Below are positions 44,305 to 52,612 of a stretch of DNA of 64,000 nt, piece after piece. The DNA comes from Bacteroidota bacterium (lineage in GTDB: Bacteria; Bacteroidota; Bacteroidia; Chitinophagales; Chitinophagaceae). Location: NCBI GenBank assembly GCA_023430465.1, contig JAEZAM010000113.1:1-64000 (forward strand), written 5' to 3'. The stretch's first letter is position 1. Each line of letters begins with the position of its first letter. The notes beneath the pieces are model-generated. The model was given only the letters and a program-made list of their open reading frames with translations, made no database searches and was not told where the DNA came from. Both the position numbers and the translations under genes were made by a program.

Positions 44305-44589
44305 TTATTTTCCCAGGTACTGCCGGAGATTGCTGACATACTGCTCAAAGGCAGCACGGCCCGCCCGCGTAAGGCGGCAGATGGTCTGCGGATAATTGTT
44401 ATTGAATTGCTTGGTCACCTCGATATACCCGGCATCCCGGAGTTTCTGGATCTGTACGCTCAGGTTGCCTGCCGTGGCATTTGTATTCTCCTTCAGGTAA
44501 GTAAACTCCGCTTCCTTCGTGTTCATTAATAATGATACCACGGCCAATCGCAATTGTGAGTGAAGTATCGGATCCAGGTCTTTAAACAT
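44305..44589 (-). CDS. winged-helix transcriptional regulator (HTH_34-like)
   Basis: A 94-residue DNA-binding protein. MFKDLDPILHSQLRLAVVSLLM forms the first helices, FTYLKENTNATAGNLSVQIQ the recognition helix-turn-helix, and GYIEVTKQFNNNYPQTICRLT the wing; this is the plan of the small MarR/PadR-like winged-helix group usual in this phylum. It likely forms dimers and autoregulates. It ends the operon that begins with a TonB receptor and a TPR-like secreted protein, 102 bases after the latter, with a repeat tract between. It may control that operon (inference). Confidence 0.9.
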   Translation of the reverse strand: MFKDLDPILHSQLRLAVVSLLMNTKEAEFTYLKENTNATAGNLSVQIQKLRDAGYIEVTKQFNNNYPQTICRLTRAGRAAFEQYVSNLRQYLGK

Positions 44590-44611
44590 CGGGCAGGTGT
44601 TGATTCAAACA

Positions 44612-44690
44612 ATAAAATAAGTGCGGAGTGCGGAGTGCGGAGTGTGAAATTATATTTCTTGGTCCAAACTCCGCTCTCCGCTCTTTGCAC
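44612..44690. repeat. CTCCGCA-type heptamer repeats in opposite orientations
   Basis: GTGCGGAGTGCGGAGTGCGG (44612-44640) and, after 30 bases, CTCCGCTCTCCGCTCTTTGC (44669-44688) are reverse-oriented copies of the same word and could pair. The second copy ends three bases before the stop codon of the TPR-like gene. Relatives lie at 49448-49511 and 51180-51292. Confidence 0.8.
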
Positions 44691-44691
44691 G

Positions 44692-45348
44692 TTATTGCGC
44701 GAGGTTGATAAAATAGGCCGCCTGCCCCTTGCCCCACGACGGATGAATGGATGACTCCGGCTTGTAGCTGTCGTATTTCGCCATGGCGGCTTGAAATAAT
44801 TTCTTCGCTTCCTCCTTGCTACCACCAAACTGTTCAGGGGTATAAAACTTATCCTGTCCTTCCAGGAGATACACTCTTGGGTTTTCAGGATTAAGCTTTT
44901 TCGCTGTAGCCAATGCTTCTGCTGCCGCAGGGCCATAAGTCATGTAGCGGTTCATCGGATCTGCCATTAGCTTGAGCGTCCCAATCATTTTCTTCAGGCA
45001 AAATATCTCAGAATTATTCGCGCTTAACGCTTCTGCTTTTTGCAACAGTCCTTCTGCCTTTTCTGCAACCGGATCAATCTTATCTGCCGAAGCAGTTTGT
45101 CCTTCGCCCATACTCATGTAAGCAGAGGATACATTAGCAAGTGCCGCATAATAGTAAGGCAGCCATTGATTTTTCTCCGCATCGGCAATTCGCTGAAATG
45201 AATTCGCAAGATCATTCAATGCAGCAGGGTTACGGGTGGTATCGATAGCCGGAACAAGTTTTTCCATGGCCTTGATATATTTTTCGCTTTGCCCGAATGA
45301 GCTTAGCCCTGCAATAAGCAACGCGAAGAGAAGAAGATGTTTTTTCAT
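44692..45348 (-). CDS. secreted TPR-like protein of unknown function
   Basis: A 218-residue protein. Signal peptide MKKHLLLFALLIAGLSSFGQ; the rest is almost all alpha-helical with alternating Ala-rich helices (DLANSFQRIADAEKNQWLPY, AEGLLQKAEALSANNSEIFC, AATAKKLNPENPRVY-like LATAKKLNPENPRVYLLEGQ), which suggests tetratricopeptide-like repeats. It lies 26 bases after the TonB receptor gene on the same strand. A periplasmic partner of the receptor is possible, but the function is not known. Confidence 0.75.
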   Translation of the reverse strand: MKKHLLLFALLIAGLSSFGQSEKYIKAMEKLVPAIDTTRNPAALNDLANSFQRIADAEKNQWLPYYYAALANVSSAYMSMGEGQTASADKIDPVAEKAEGLLQKAEALSANNSEIFCLKKMIGTLKLMADPMNRYMTYGPAAAEALATAKKLNPENPRVYLLEGQDKFYTPEQFGGSKEEAKKLFQAAMAKYDSYKPESSIHPSWGKGQAAYFINLAQ

Positions 45349-45374
45349 GACGTTTTTATTTAATGGTAAAATGA

Positions 45375-47630
45375 TTAAAGTCCGTTATTAATGATCTCAT
45401 CACTGCGGTCCACACCAAAGCTGATGAATACACCTACAAACACAAACATACGGGATGGCGGTACGATGGCCTCCTTCCGGTAACCATTATAAGAGAACTG
45501 GTAGCCGTACGTTTGTTTGATGTTAAAAATATTACTGACCTGCAACACCCACACTGCATAAGACTTAGGGTTCTGCTTTCCTATGAATGGCAGGTAATTG
45601 ACGGAAAAACTTACATTATGGTAATCAGGTATGCGGCCGCGGTCAGTAAACTTATACCCCTGGTTATCCGGAACAATGTTATAATAAGGCCGTCCGCTTG
45701 CATAATTATAGGCACCATTCAGGTTCATTTTCCAGGATTGCACAAAACGTTTTACTACAAGCGAAGCAGTGTGCCTGGCGGCAAAGTTGGGAGCTATGGC
45801 CGTCGGAAAATTCAGGAAGTCCCGCTTGGTATCCAGGTAAGAATAGGATATCCAGTAGTCAAGTGCCTTGATGGTTTTTTTATCCCGCCAGAAAAACTCA
45901 ATGCCTTTTGCGTCACCGTATCCATTGTTATTTACTGCAGATTCCTGGAACCCCGTCAAAGCTGTCTTAACAAGGTTATCATATTTCTTATAAAAAATCT
46001 CAGTCCGGAATGACTGCTGGTTAACCACACGCTGAAATTGGGCGATGTAGTGCGTCGCCTTCATGAACGTAAGATCAGCAGTCGATGGAAGATACCTCCG
46101 CTCGGGATTCTGGTAAAATATTCCGTAAGCAAGCGAAGCCTGGGTACCTTTGGCTATTTTGTATGCAATGGACATTCGCGGGGCAAGGTTAGCCTTATCG
46201 ATGACAGCAGAGTGCTCTACACGCAATCCTGCTTTGGCCGCAAGTGCGTTGGTGAGATAGATGTCCGCCTCCGCAAATCCGGCCTTGATGTTTTCTTTTA
46301 ACCCGGATGCATATTGAAGTCTGTTATACGCCGTATACAGTGATTTATCATTAAAGTGGTTGAACTCACCGCCGAACCTAAAAGCGCTCAGTCCGCGTAG
46401 TCTTCGCTCCAGCACAAGTTTTGCATTGAAATAATTCCCCTTTGCATCCAGGTCAAAATTCTTAAACTCGAGCCCGCTGAGCGTGACATCTTGTTTGTCC
46501 TGGTTCTGCAGCCTGGCTGATATCTCGTCATGATTGTTTGAATAGGAGATACCTGCATTCAACTTCCACCTTCTGCCTAATGATTCACGATAGGCCAGGT
46601 TGTGGTAGTGGTTTGTGTTACCAATCGAAAACCGGTCGAGGTATCCTGCCGAGTCAAGGCTGTTGGTATTGAACGACAGCTTGCTCGAACTGAAGTACCC
46701 GTAATACTTGATCATGCCGGTAGCTGAGGTCTTGAAACGAAAATTGAAATCGCCATTGTGATAGGCCGGGGCTTTTGAATAGTCCTGCTTTTGTTTGATG
46801 ACCTCAAATGCAGCCGCAAGGTTCGTATAACCATACGTTGCGCCGAAGGATGATTTTTTGTTTTTGGAAAGATGCTGGTACCCGGCATTCAGACTCAGGA
46901 CAGTAATGCCAACACTGGCAGAACTTCTCTCGGGAAGATCGATCGACTCGAGTATCAGCGCCGACGAAAGCGCCTGTCCATAGAGTGCCGAGTAACCACC
47001 TGTGCTGAAGACAGTTCCCTTGAAGATGAAAGGAGAGAAACGGCTGAACTGCGCGACGTTTGGTACGCTGCTGAAAAAGAAATTGTTGACGAGTGTGCCG
47101 TCTATAAAGGTCTTTGTTTCCGCAGCCGTCCCGCCACGAACGAACAGGCCTTCGGATTCACCTACCTGTTGAGCACCGGGAAGGGTTTTCAACGCACCGG
47201 TGATGTCCCCATTCGCGCTGGCAGTGGTTACGATGTCAATGGGATCCAGTACGGCAGCCGCGCGTTTCCTGTCGCTTGCTTCGAATGTACCCGCAGAGAT
47301 AGTGACCGCTTCCAGCTCGGTTATCTCTTCCTTCATGGTGAAATTAAATTCAAGAGCGGCACCCTCGATTTTTATCTTCTGCTCCAATGGCAGATACCCC
47401 ATGCTGGTTATAACAAGCAGTTGCTCGCCTTTCTCGGTAGTGCTGAAACGATAGTTACCCAAAGAATCCGTGGTAGCGCCATCATAACTGTCCTTAATGG
47501 TTATACTTACGCCTGGAATGGGTTTATTTTTCTGGTTGGTTATTTTTCCTTTTACATCGACCTGCCCTATCACAGGGGTGAGCGAAAAACAGGTAAGTAT
47601 CGTCAGGAAAAACCTGGTTAGCGGTTGCAT
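45375..47630 (-). CDS. TonB-dependent receptor with carboxypeptidase-like regulatory domain
   Basis: A 751-residue outer-membrane receptor. Signal peptide MQPLTRFFLTILTCFSLTPVIGQ, then a carboxypeptidase-D regulatory-like beta domain (about 25-105; VKGKITNQKNKPIPGVSITI), plug (about 115-235; ALKTLPGAQQVGESEGLFVRGG) and a beta barrel to the C terminus. Smaller than SusC proteins and without a SusD partner. The ligand is unknown. It heads an operon with the TPR-like and winged-helix genes. A promoter with exact -33 and -7 boxes lies 21 bases upstream, giving a short leader. Confidence 0.93.
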   Translation of the reverse strand: MQPLTRFFLTILTCFSLTPVIGQVDVKGKITNQKNKPIPGVSITIKDSYDGATTDSLGNYRFSTTEKGEQLLVITSMGYLPLEQKIKIEGAALEFNFTMKEEITELEAVTISAGTFEASDRKRAAAVLDPIDIVTTASANGDITGALKTLPGAQQVGESEGLFVRGGTAAETKTFIDGTLVNNFFFSSVPNVAQFSRFSPFIFKGTVFSTGGYSALYGQALSSALILESIDLPERSSASVGITVLSLNAGYQHLSKNKKSSFGATYGYTNLAAAFEVIKQKQDYSKAPAYHNGDFNFRFKTSATGMIKYYGYFSSSKLSFNTNSLDSAGYLDRFSIGNTNHYHNLAYRESLGRRWKLNAGISYSNNHDEISARLQNQDKQDVTLSGLEFKNFDLDAKGNYFNAKLVLERRLRGLSAFRFGGEFNHFNDKSLYTAYNRLQYASGLKENIKAGFAEADIYLTNALAAKAGLRVEHSAVIDKANLAPRMSIAYKIAKGTQASLAYGIFYQNPERRYLPSTADLTFMKATHYIAQFQRVVNQQSFRTEIFYKKYDNLVKTALTGFQESAVNNNGYGDAKGIEFFWRDKKTIKALDYWISYSYLDTKRDFLNFPTAIAPNFAARHTASLVVKRFVQSWKMNLNGAYNYASGRPYYNIVPDNQGYKFTDRGRIPDYHNVSFSVNYLPFIGKQNPKSYAVWVLQVSNIFNIKQTYGYQFSYNGYRKEAIVPPSRMFVFVGVFISFGVDRSDEIINNGL

Positions 47631-47650
47631 AAATTAGGTTAATGGTGACA

Positions 47651-47682
47651 CAAACGTAAAGTAGTTTATAATATAAACCAAA
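47651..47682 (-). promoter_or_regulatory. consensus Bacteroidota promoter of the TonB operon
   Basis: On the minus strand TTTG (47679-47682), exactly 20 bases, then TACGTTTG (47651-47658). Both boxes and the spacing match the TTTG-N19-21-TAnnTTTG consensus. The leader would be about 15 bases. Confidence 0.68.
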
Positions 47683-47695
47683 TATTTTTTCCCAA

Positions 47696-47727
47696 CAAAA
47701 GCCCGTGCTTCTTTAGAAACACGGGCT
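47696..47727 (-). terminator. terminator of the 459-residue cargo gene
   Basis: AGCCCGTG / CACGGGCT (47700-47707 with 47720-47727), with further pairing in the loop and a TTTTG tract on the minus strand; 21 bases after the stop codon of the gene at 47749. Confidence 0.8.
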
Positions 47728-47748
47728 AACCCTCGAATTATTTGTTCT

Positions 47749-49128
47749 TTATTGCTTGATGATCTTTTGTTGCGCTTTCTCTCCTTCTGCTGATACGGAA
47801 AGGATGTAATACCCGGTCTGGAGTTTGCTTACATTGATCGTTTCGGTCTGGCTTGCAGATGGATTGTCGATCGACATCACCACCTGGCCTGCATTGTTGA
47901 TTACCTGGTAACGGATCTTTTTCGATTGCCAGTTAGCCGGTACAGTCACCCGCACTTCGGATGTTACCGGGTTTGGATACGTGATGATGGAAAGGAGTTG
48001 TTCATTTCTCTTGCCAATGCGAATCACCCTTACTTCCGAAAGTTGCGTTTTGGTATCGATATCCACAGAGCGAAGACGGTAGTAAATAACACCGGGCTGC
48101 GCCGTGTTGATGTTGTTGTCTGCAAATGTGTATGTCATTTTTGCGTCGGTATTGCCGTAGGCGAAAACAACGCCTGCATCTGAATAATTTTTACCGTCCG
48201 TGCTTTTTTCAACAATAAAATGGCTGACATTCTTTTCCATGGCAGTTATCCACTTGAGGTCTACTTTGCTGTTGTTGAGCATCGCAGAGAATGACGTCAA
48301 TTCCACCGGAAGGGTGATCTCATCCGGATAATTAAATCCTTTTACATAGAGGCTGAACTGGCGGGTAGCAGAGCCACCGCCGATGGTATTGGCGCCGTAG
48401 TTGAATGTGAAGGATGATACGTTTGTTTTGGAAACGGTGAACATGTTACCAAGTGCTGCGGTATCGATGTCATTTCTTTCGATACCAAGTATATTGGTTG
48501 CTTTGAACTTTTTAAGGAGAAGCTGAACCACGTTGATGTCAAGGGTGGCGCTGGCAAAGCTGGCGAGACCACCGTCCATATCTATCTCACAAAATTCTTT
48601 CAGTGTCAGGTTCCCGTCGATATCCAGCGCCGTAGCCTGGAGGTTATCGATAGTGGCACTGTTTGCGGTACCTGCTTCATAAAAATCAATACGGAAAGTA
48701 GCATAGGCCTGGCGAATCCCGCCGGGTGTCTTTATTTCAGGTTGCAGGGCACGAACATAGCCAAGACCCGAAGTATTGTCGTCAATTTTAGTGATGGTGG
48801 CACCATTCACAAGGTCGACTACGGTGAGCCTTGCATCCAAACCGGAATACACGTTGCTGAAAAGATAAACACTGTTCTTCTTCAAGTTCTGGCCGGAAAT
48901 AAGCTGGGGGTTGGTAAAAGAAAGTCCACCGGGAAGCGGAGCTACATAGCCATTGCCATTACCGCCATTGCCATAGCCATTACCATTGTTACCGTTGCCA
49001 TTGCCGGAACCGCTGTTATTGCTGCCGGAGCCGCTGTTCTGCGCCTGGGCGCCAAAGCAGAGTGTAGTTGCTACGGCAAGGAGCCATGCTCTTGAAAAAA
49101 GGTTGAAGGAGGGTGTAGTCGTTCTCAT
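47749..49128 (-). CDS. T9SS cargo protein with Gly/Asn-rich linker (tandem paralogue 1)
   Basis: A 459-residue secreted protein. Signal peptide MRTTTPSFNLFSRAWLLAVA to AQAQ, then about 30 residues almost only of Gly, Ser, Asn and Tyr (about 30-60), coded by an imperfect CCATTG-type hexamer repeat at 48955-49030. The next domain (about 65-270) has IDDNTSGLGYVRALQPEI and LQATALDIDGN, shared with the neighbour. An FN3-like module (LKWITAMEKNVSHFIVEKS) and a type A T9SS sorting domain (TYPNPVTSEVRVTVP, then LQTGYYILSVSAEG) end it. The function is unknown. It is a tandem duplicate of the gene at 49572-50906, and the promoter region is also similar. Confidence 0.88.
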   Translation of the reverse strand: MRTTTPSFNLFSRAWLLAVATTLCFGAQAQNSGSGSNNSGSGNGNGNNGNGYGNGGNGNGYVAPLPGGLSFTNPQLISGQNLKKNSVYLFSNVYSGLDARLTVVDLVNGATITKIDDNTSGLGYVRALQPEIKTPGGIRQAYATFRIDFYEAGTANSATIDNLQATALDIDGNLTLKEFCEIDMDGGLASFASATLDINVVQLLLKKFKATNILGIERNDIDTAALGNMFTVSKTNVSSFTFNYGANTIGGGSATRQFSLYVKGFNYPDEITLPVELTSFSAMLNNSKVDLKWITAMEKNVSHFIVEKSTDGKNYSDAGVVFAYGNTDAKMTYTFADNNINTAQPGVIYYRLRSVDIDTKTQLSEVRVIRIGKRNEQLLSIITYPNPVTSEVRVTVPANWQSKKIRYQVINNAGQVVMSIDNPSASQTETINVSKLQTGYYILSVSAEGEKAQQKIIKQ

Positions 49129-49244
49129 CGTGTTAGTTTGGGTGCGGAAGCGGAAACACTGAGGAGCAAGTTGGACCGGATGGCCGGTCTGTGATTTTAC
49201 GCGGAGTAATACGTTGCTTTCTTAGGGTTTCTGCGACTCGGAGA

Positions 49245-49275
49245 CAAACATAATATGTGGTTTTTACTGATGCAA
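49245..49275 (-). promoter_or_regulatory. promoter of tandem paralogue 1
   Basis: Minus strand TTG (49273-49275), 20 bases, TATGTTTG (49245-49252) followed by TC. The box sits in ATATTATGTTTGTC, also present at the paralogue's promoter (51064-51077). A leader of about 110 bases is implied. Confidence 0.6.
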
Positions 49276-49362
49276 GTTTTTCGCGGATTTTTTCGTAGAA
49301 ATTACCGTATTTTCTGTAGTATATTTACGATTTGCATTGAAAATCACTCTATTACTGGTGTG

Positions 49363-49378
49363 TTTCACGCAAAGACAC
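49363..49378. repeat. CGCAAAG-type module
   Basis: TTTCACGCAAAGACAC matches the CGCAAAG words at 32829-32868 and 59345-59360. The gap 49129-49571 holds the promoter of paralogue 1, this module, CTCCGCA repeats and a terminator, and I see no gene in it. Confidence 0.6.
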
Positions 49379-49447
49379 AACGCGCGTGCTATCCGATTGG
49401 CGTGAGAAAAGGCCGCAAGGTATCCTTCTATTCTGGGGAATCGCCTA

Positions 49448-49511
49448 ATGCTCCACTCTCCGCACTTCGAACTTCGCACTCCGCACTCCGCACTTCCCTC
49501 TCCGCTCTCCT
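49448..49511. repeat. CTCCGCA heptamer-type repeat
   Basis: Words of the form CACTCCGCACTCCGCACTT with variants (CTCTCCGC, ACTTCGA) repeat over about 60 bases. On the minus strand, the coding strand of the upstream gene at 49572, they read AGTGCGG and GAGCGGA and are purine-rich. Confidence 0.85.
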
Positions 49512-49516
49512 TCACA

Positions 49517-49549
49517 CAAAAACCCCCTCATCCGTGGACGAAGGGGTTT
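49517..49549 (-). terminator. terminator of the 444-residue cargo gene
   Basis: AAACCCC / GGGGTTT (49520-49526 with 49543-49549) plus inner pairs, with a T-run on the minus strand; 22 bases after the stop codon of the gene at 49572. Confidence 0.85.
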
Positions 49550-49571
49550 GCTCTCTCTATTGTTGGTTCGG

Positions 49572-50906
49572 TTATTTGCGAAGGAACTTCTGCTGGCTCT
49601 GCTCGCCACCCGCTGATGCGCGGATGATATAAAAGCCCGTTTGCAGGCGTGACAGATCCATTGTCTCCGTCTGATTGGCCGCATTTCGCTCTGTCTGTGA
49701 AACCAGTTGGCCGGAAGCTGTAAGGACTTCATACCTGATCTTCTTCCCCTGCCAGTTTGCGGGAACCGTCACGCGGAGTTCATTTTGCGCAGGGTTGGGA
49801 AATACATTCAGCGATAATGCCTGGTCATATTTTCCGCCGGTACGGATGATGCGGACATCCGACAATTGTGTTTTGGCATCAAAGTCAACTGATTTCAACC
49901 GATAGTATATAACTGCAGGTCTGCTGGTGTTTATGTTATTATCGGGGAAGGCATATTTCTGCTGTTCATTGGTGTTGCCATACGCAAACACGAGGCCGGC
50001 ATCGGTATAGGTTTTACCATCTTCACTCTTTTGTACAAGGAAGTGGCTGACATTTTTTTCCGATTGGGTAGTCCAGCTCAGGTCAACGCGGTTGCCATTG
50101 AGTTGTGCGTGGAAATCGGTCAGTTCTACCGGAAGGCTGATGATAGACGGAGGTGTAAGGCTGAATTGTTTGAACCAGAATGAGTTCATGCGCACCCCGA
50201 CTTCGCCCGAGCTGCCGCCGTTGTTGTTGGTGCGGCCACCGAGTCTGAAGCCGATCTTACTTTTCTTCTCATACATATAAGTGGCCATCACTGCTGTTGC
50301 AGATGTATCGATATTGGCGTAGTTGGTGCGGGGCCCATTGATGCGGTAATTATTGCCATCGTTGTCAGGGTTAACAAGGTCAACGATTGTACCGAGCAAC
50401 GTGGTAACGAGGCCAGTAACGGGAGAAAGCTGCACCGACTTGGGGCGAAACATTTCTGCCCATTCGTTGAGGTTTCCGCCATCGCCATCGATATCGAGAC
50501 CGGTGATGAAGAATCTGTCGATTTTTTCTGAATTGTTCCGACCCGCTTCCCGGAATTCAATTTCAAATTCCATCCACCATTCCCTGTTGCGGCCGACATT
50601 GGGGATACCAAGGCAGGGCTGGAAGGCTTTGTCCCATCCAATGCCCGTAGAATCGATTGTGCGCAGGACTACATCGCTGGCGGAGCGGCCTCTGATCTCA
50701 ACGATTGCATCAAGTGCTTTTGGCGTAGTACATACATTGGCAAACTTGTACTTTGCCCCGTTCGCACCATTTGTACCACTGATGAGTACAGGGTTACGAA
50801 AAACAAGCTCAGGGATCATTTGTGCCTGGCTGTTAAGGGTCAGGCTAATAAAAAGGAGGAGAAACAGGGATGGCTTTAACCACCGTTGGGTAAACGTCGT
50901 TTTCAT
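49572..50906 (-). CDS. T9SS cargo protein (tandem paralogue 2)
   Basis: A 444-residue secreted protein. Signal peptide MKTTFTQRWLKPSLFLLLFI to SQAQ, then a beta domain (about 30-275) with IDSTGIGWDKAFQP and FFITGLDIDGDGG, the counterpart of the neighbour's domain and rich in Asp/Asn. An FN3-like module (LSWTTQSEKNVSHFLVQKS) and a T9SS sorting domain (VFPNPAQNELRVTVP, LQTGFYIIRASAGG) follow. It lacks the Gly/Asn linker of its tandem copy. The function is unknown. The last 170 or so residues align closely with those of the gene at 47749. Confidence 0.88.
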   Translation of the reverse strand: MKTTFTQRWLKPSLFLLLFISLTLNSQAQMIPELVFRNPVLISGTNGANGAKYKFANVCTTPKALDAIVEIRGRSASDVVLRTIDSTGIGWDKAFQPCLGIPNVGRNREWWMEFEIEFREAGRNNSEKIDRFFITGLDIDGDGGNLNEWAEMFRPKSVQLSPVTGLVTTLLGTIVDLVNPDNDGNNYRINGPRTNYANIDTSATAVMATYMYEKKSKIGFRLGGRTNNNGGSSGEVGVRMNSFWFKQFSLTPPSIISLPVELTDFHAQLNGNRVDLSWTTQSEKNVSHFLVQKSEDGKTYTDAGLVFAYGNTNEQQKYAFPDNNINTSRPAVIYYRLKSVDFDAKTQLSDVRIIRTGGKYDQALSLNVFPNPAQNELRVTVPANWQGKKIRYEVLTASGQLVSQTERNAANQTETMDLSRLQTGFYIIRASAGGEQSQQKFLRK

Positions 50907-51065
50907 TGCTCAGGGTTTGAGTGTACAGATGATTGTTGGGAGGCAATCAAGGTTTCTGGATCTCTACCCTGAAATAATCTAAACCGTTGGAATAGCACAG
51001 CCCGGAGCGGGATGGCCTGGAAGGCGGATTACGTTTGTTTCAGCGGGTACGTTAAATGAACAGGA

Positions 51066-51097
51066 CAAACATAATATCCGGTTTCGGAAAATACAAA
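51066..51097 (-). promoter_or_regulatory. consensus promoter of tandem paralogue 2
   Basis: Minus strand TTTG (51094-51097), exactly 20 bases, TATGTTTG (51066-51073). Both boxes match the consensus, and the surrounding ATATTATGTTTGTC is shared with the paralogue 1 promoter. The leader would be about 155 bases. Confidence 0.68.
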
Positions 51098-51145
51098 TGT
51101 TTTCGAGTAATTTTTCTTTCGGGATGCGTGTTTTTACTATTTGAG

Positions 51146-51292
51146 GGTGAGGTGAGGTTAAGGTGAGGTGAGGTTAAGGTTACTATTCTCCGCACCCTGC
51201 CTGCGGCAGGCAGGTCCACACTCCTCACTCCACACTCCGCACTCCGCACTTCTCTATCCGCACTCCGCACTTCTCTATCCGCACTTCTCTCA
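51146..51292. repeat. mosaic repeat: GAGGTTAAGG units, palindrome, CTCCGCA units
   Basis: Three modules lie in a row. First, two copies of GGTGAGGTGAGGTTAA (51147-51180). Second, the palindrome CCTGCCTGCGGCAGGCAGG (about 51193-51213). Third, CTCCGCACT and TATCCGCACTTCTC units up to 51292. The last unit touches the stop codon of the lipoprotein gene, on whose coding strand it reads AGTGCGGA. This accounts for much of the 50907-51292 gap; the rest holds the promoter and leader of paralogue 2, and no gene is seen. Confidence 0.88.
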
Positions 51293-51754
51293 CTACTTCA
51301 TCCTCACATACTTTTCCGTGTTCACGCGGTCGATGCCCACGGCCTCGAGTTTTTCAACGCCATGCTGAACCAGGGTGTCGCCGGTGATTGTAATTGTGAA
51401 GGCAAAATCATGACCTTCCCATTCGCGGGCAGAACAGTATTCCAGTTTCTCTGTGTAGGTGCTATCCTTCAATGAATAGGAGCCTCCGCCAGCACTGAAA
51501 GCGCCGGTACTGTCTTTGTCTTTCCCCGCATCATGCTGAAGGAAGGCGAAGTGTGTTTTATTGATGATCTTGATAAACGAATTTTTTCCGGTATAATCTG
51601 TCACCGTCTCACGGCCATTCTCTTTGAGTGTAGCCGTTACCAGTTTCCAGGTTCCGATTAATTTCTCTGCATTTTTATCGGGCTCGGTCTTGACATCCAC
51701 CTTACAGGAAAACACAGCGAGGCAGAAAAAAGCAATGGTGATAATTGATCTCAT
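51293..51754 (-). CDS. lipocalin-like lipoprotein
   Basis: A 153-residue protein. Lipoprotein signal MRSIITIAFFCLAVFSC with Cys about residue 17 as the acylation site. The core starts LIGTWKLVTATLKENGRE and continues with alternating beta strands (FIKIINKTHFAFLQHD, GGSYSLKDSTYTEKLEYCS, FTITITGDTLVQHG), the plan of lipocalin-like DUF4488-type Bacteroidota proteins. The ligand is unknown. The frame is open to 51814, but the ATG at 51754 starts the signal. Its stop codon touches a repeat tract. Confidence 0.78.
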   Translation of the reverse strand: MRSIITIAFFCLAVFSCKVDVKTEPDKNAEKLIGTWKLVTATLKENGRETVTDYTGKNSFIKIINKTHFAFLQHDAGKDKDSTGAFSAGGGSYSLKDSTYTEKLEYCSAREWEGHDFAFTITITGDTLVQHGVEKLEAVGIDRVNTEKYVRMK

Positions 51755-51840
51755 GATGGTAGCCAGTTTTTGAAATGGTTCCAATGAAGATAAAACTAAG
51801 CAGACAGCCTTCAAACTAATTTATGACGTGCAGACTTAAT

Positions 51841-52437
51841 TCAGGGACATACTTCTTTGAACTGCTGCCTGCTCCATCCGTCATAGCAATCGATTCGGAT
51901 GGCGGTACCCATGCTGGCTTTCGCCCATGTGATGACAATATATGCGGGATCCTTGCGGGGGAGCTTTAATTCATAATAATTGTAGCCCACGGTCGGGTGT
52001 GACGTACAGGCTTTGATCAGCCTGGCCTGGTAGCGTTTGCCGCTGAACAGGCTGTCGATGTGCAGGGGCACTGTTATGTTGTCGGCGGGAGTGCCTATGA
52101 TGCTCAGTTTCGAATATCCCATCCTGGAGCCTGTCAGGATAATGTTCCATTTGATTGGCTGACCATTTTTCTGCAGGCTCAGTTTGCGAAAGCTCAGATC
52201 GGCGGTTCCAAGCCGGAAAAAATTAATGCTTGTGTCTGCGCTCATCTCTACATGCTGTGTTTCCCATTTCACCGGGTATTTCTTTGGTTTACCCGTGGCC
52301 CAGTCGCCTACATTTTCATAGCCTGTGCTGTCATAAAGAAATGCTTTGATGAAATCATACAGGTCGGTTTTTGCCGGCTGCGCGTTGAGCGAGATGCCGG
52401 TTAAACAGGCGAGGAGTATGATAAGGAACTTCTGCAT
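51841..52437 (-). CDS. exported protein of unknown function
   Basis: A 198-residue protein. Signal peptide MQKFLIILLACLTGISLNAQ, then a soluble domain with mixed helices and strands (DLYDFIKAFLYDSTGYENVG, KWETQHVEMSADTSINFFRL, YNYYELKLPRKDPAYIVITWA). I do not recognise a family. The frame is open to 52524; ATG 52437 gives the signal peptide. It is 86 bases upstream of the lipoprotein gene on the same strand. Confidence 0.7.
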   Translation of the reverse strand: MQKFLIILLACLTGISLNAQPAKTDLYDFIKAFLYDSTGYENVGDWATGKPKKYPVKWETQHVEMSADTSINFFRLGTADLSFRKLSLQKNGQPIKWNIILTGSRMGYSKLSIIGTPADNITVPLHIDSLFSGKRYQARLIKACTSHPTVGYNYYELKLPRKDPAYIVITWAKASMGTAIRIDCYDGWSRQQFKEVCP

Positions 52438-52612
52438 CAGTAGAAAGTTACGAAGTCCCTGCGAGAAATGGTTCAGCTTAAGGTTGAGGAATGCCGGCGG
52501 GTTTTCATCGGCGACCCGGCCCAACAGTTGGCATCACCAGGTTCAGGCACTCCGCGGCATAATTTGGGGATTGATGCCGGGCCTCATCGGAGCCATATTT
52601 ACATCAAAAACT

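Noticed and set aside
46872..47621. 249-codon plus-strand frame
   Set aside because: Antisense to the TonB receptor, whose signal peptide, plug and regulatory domain are all clear.
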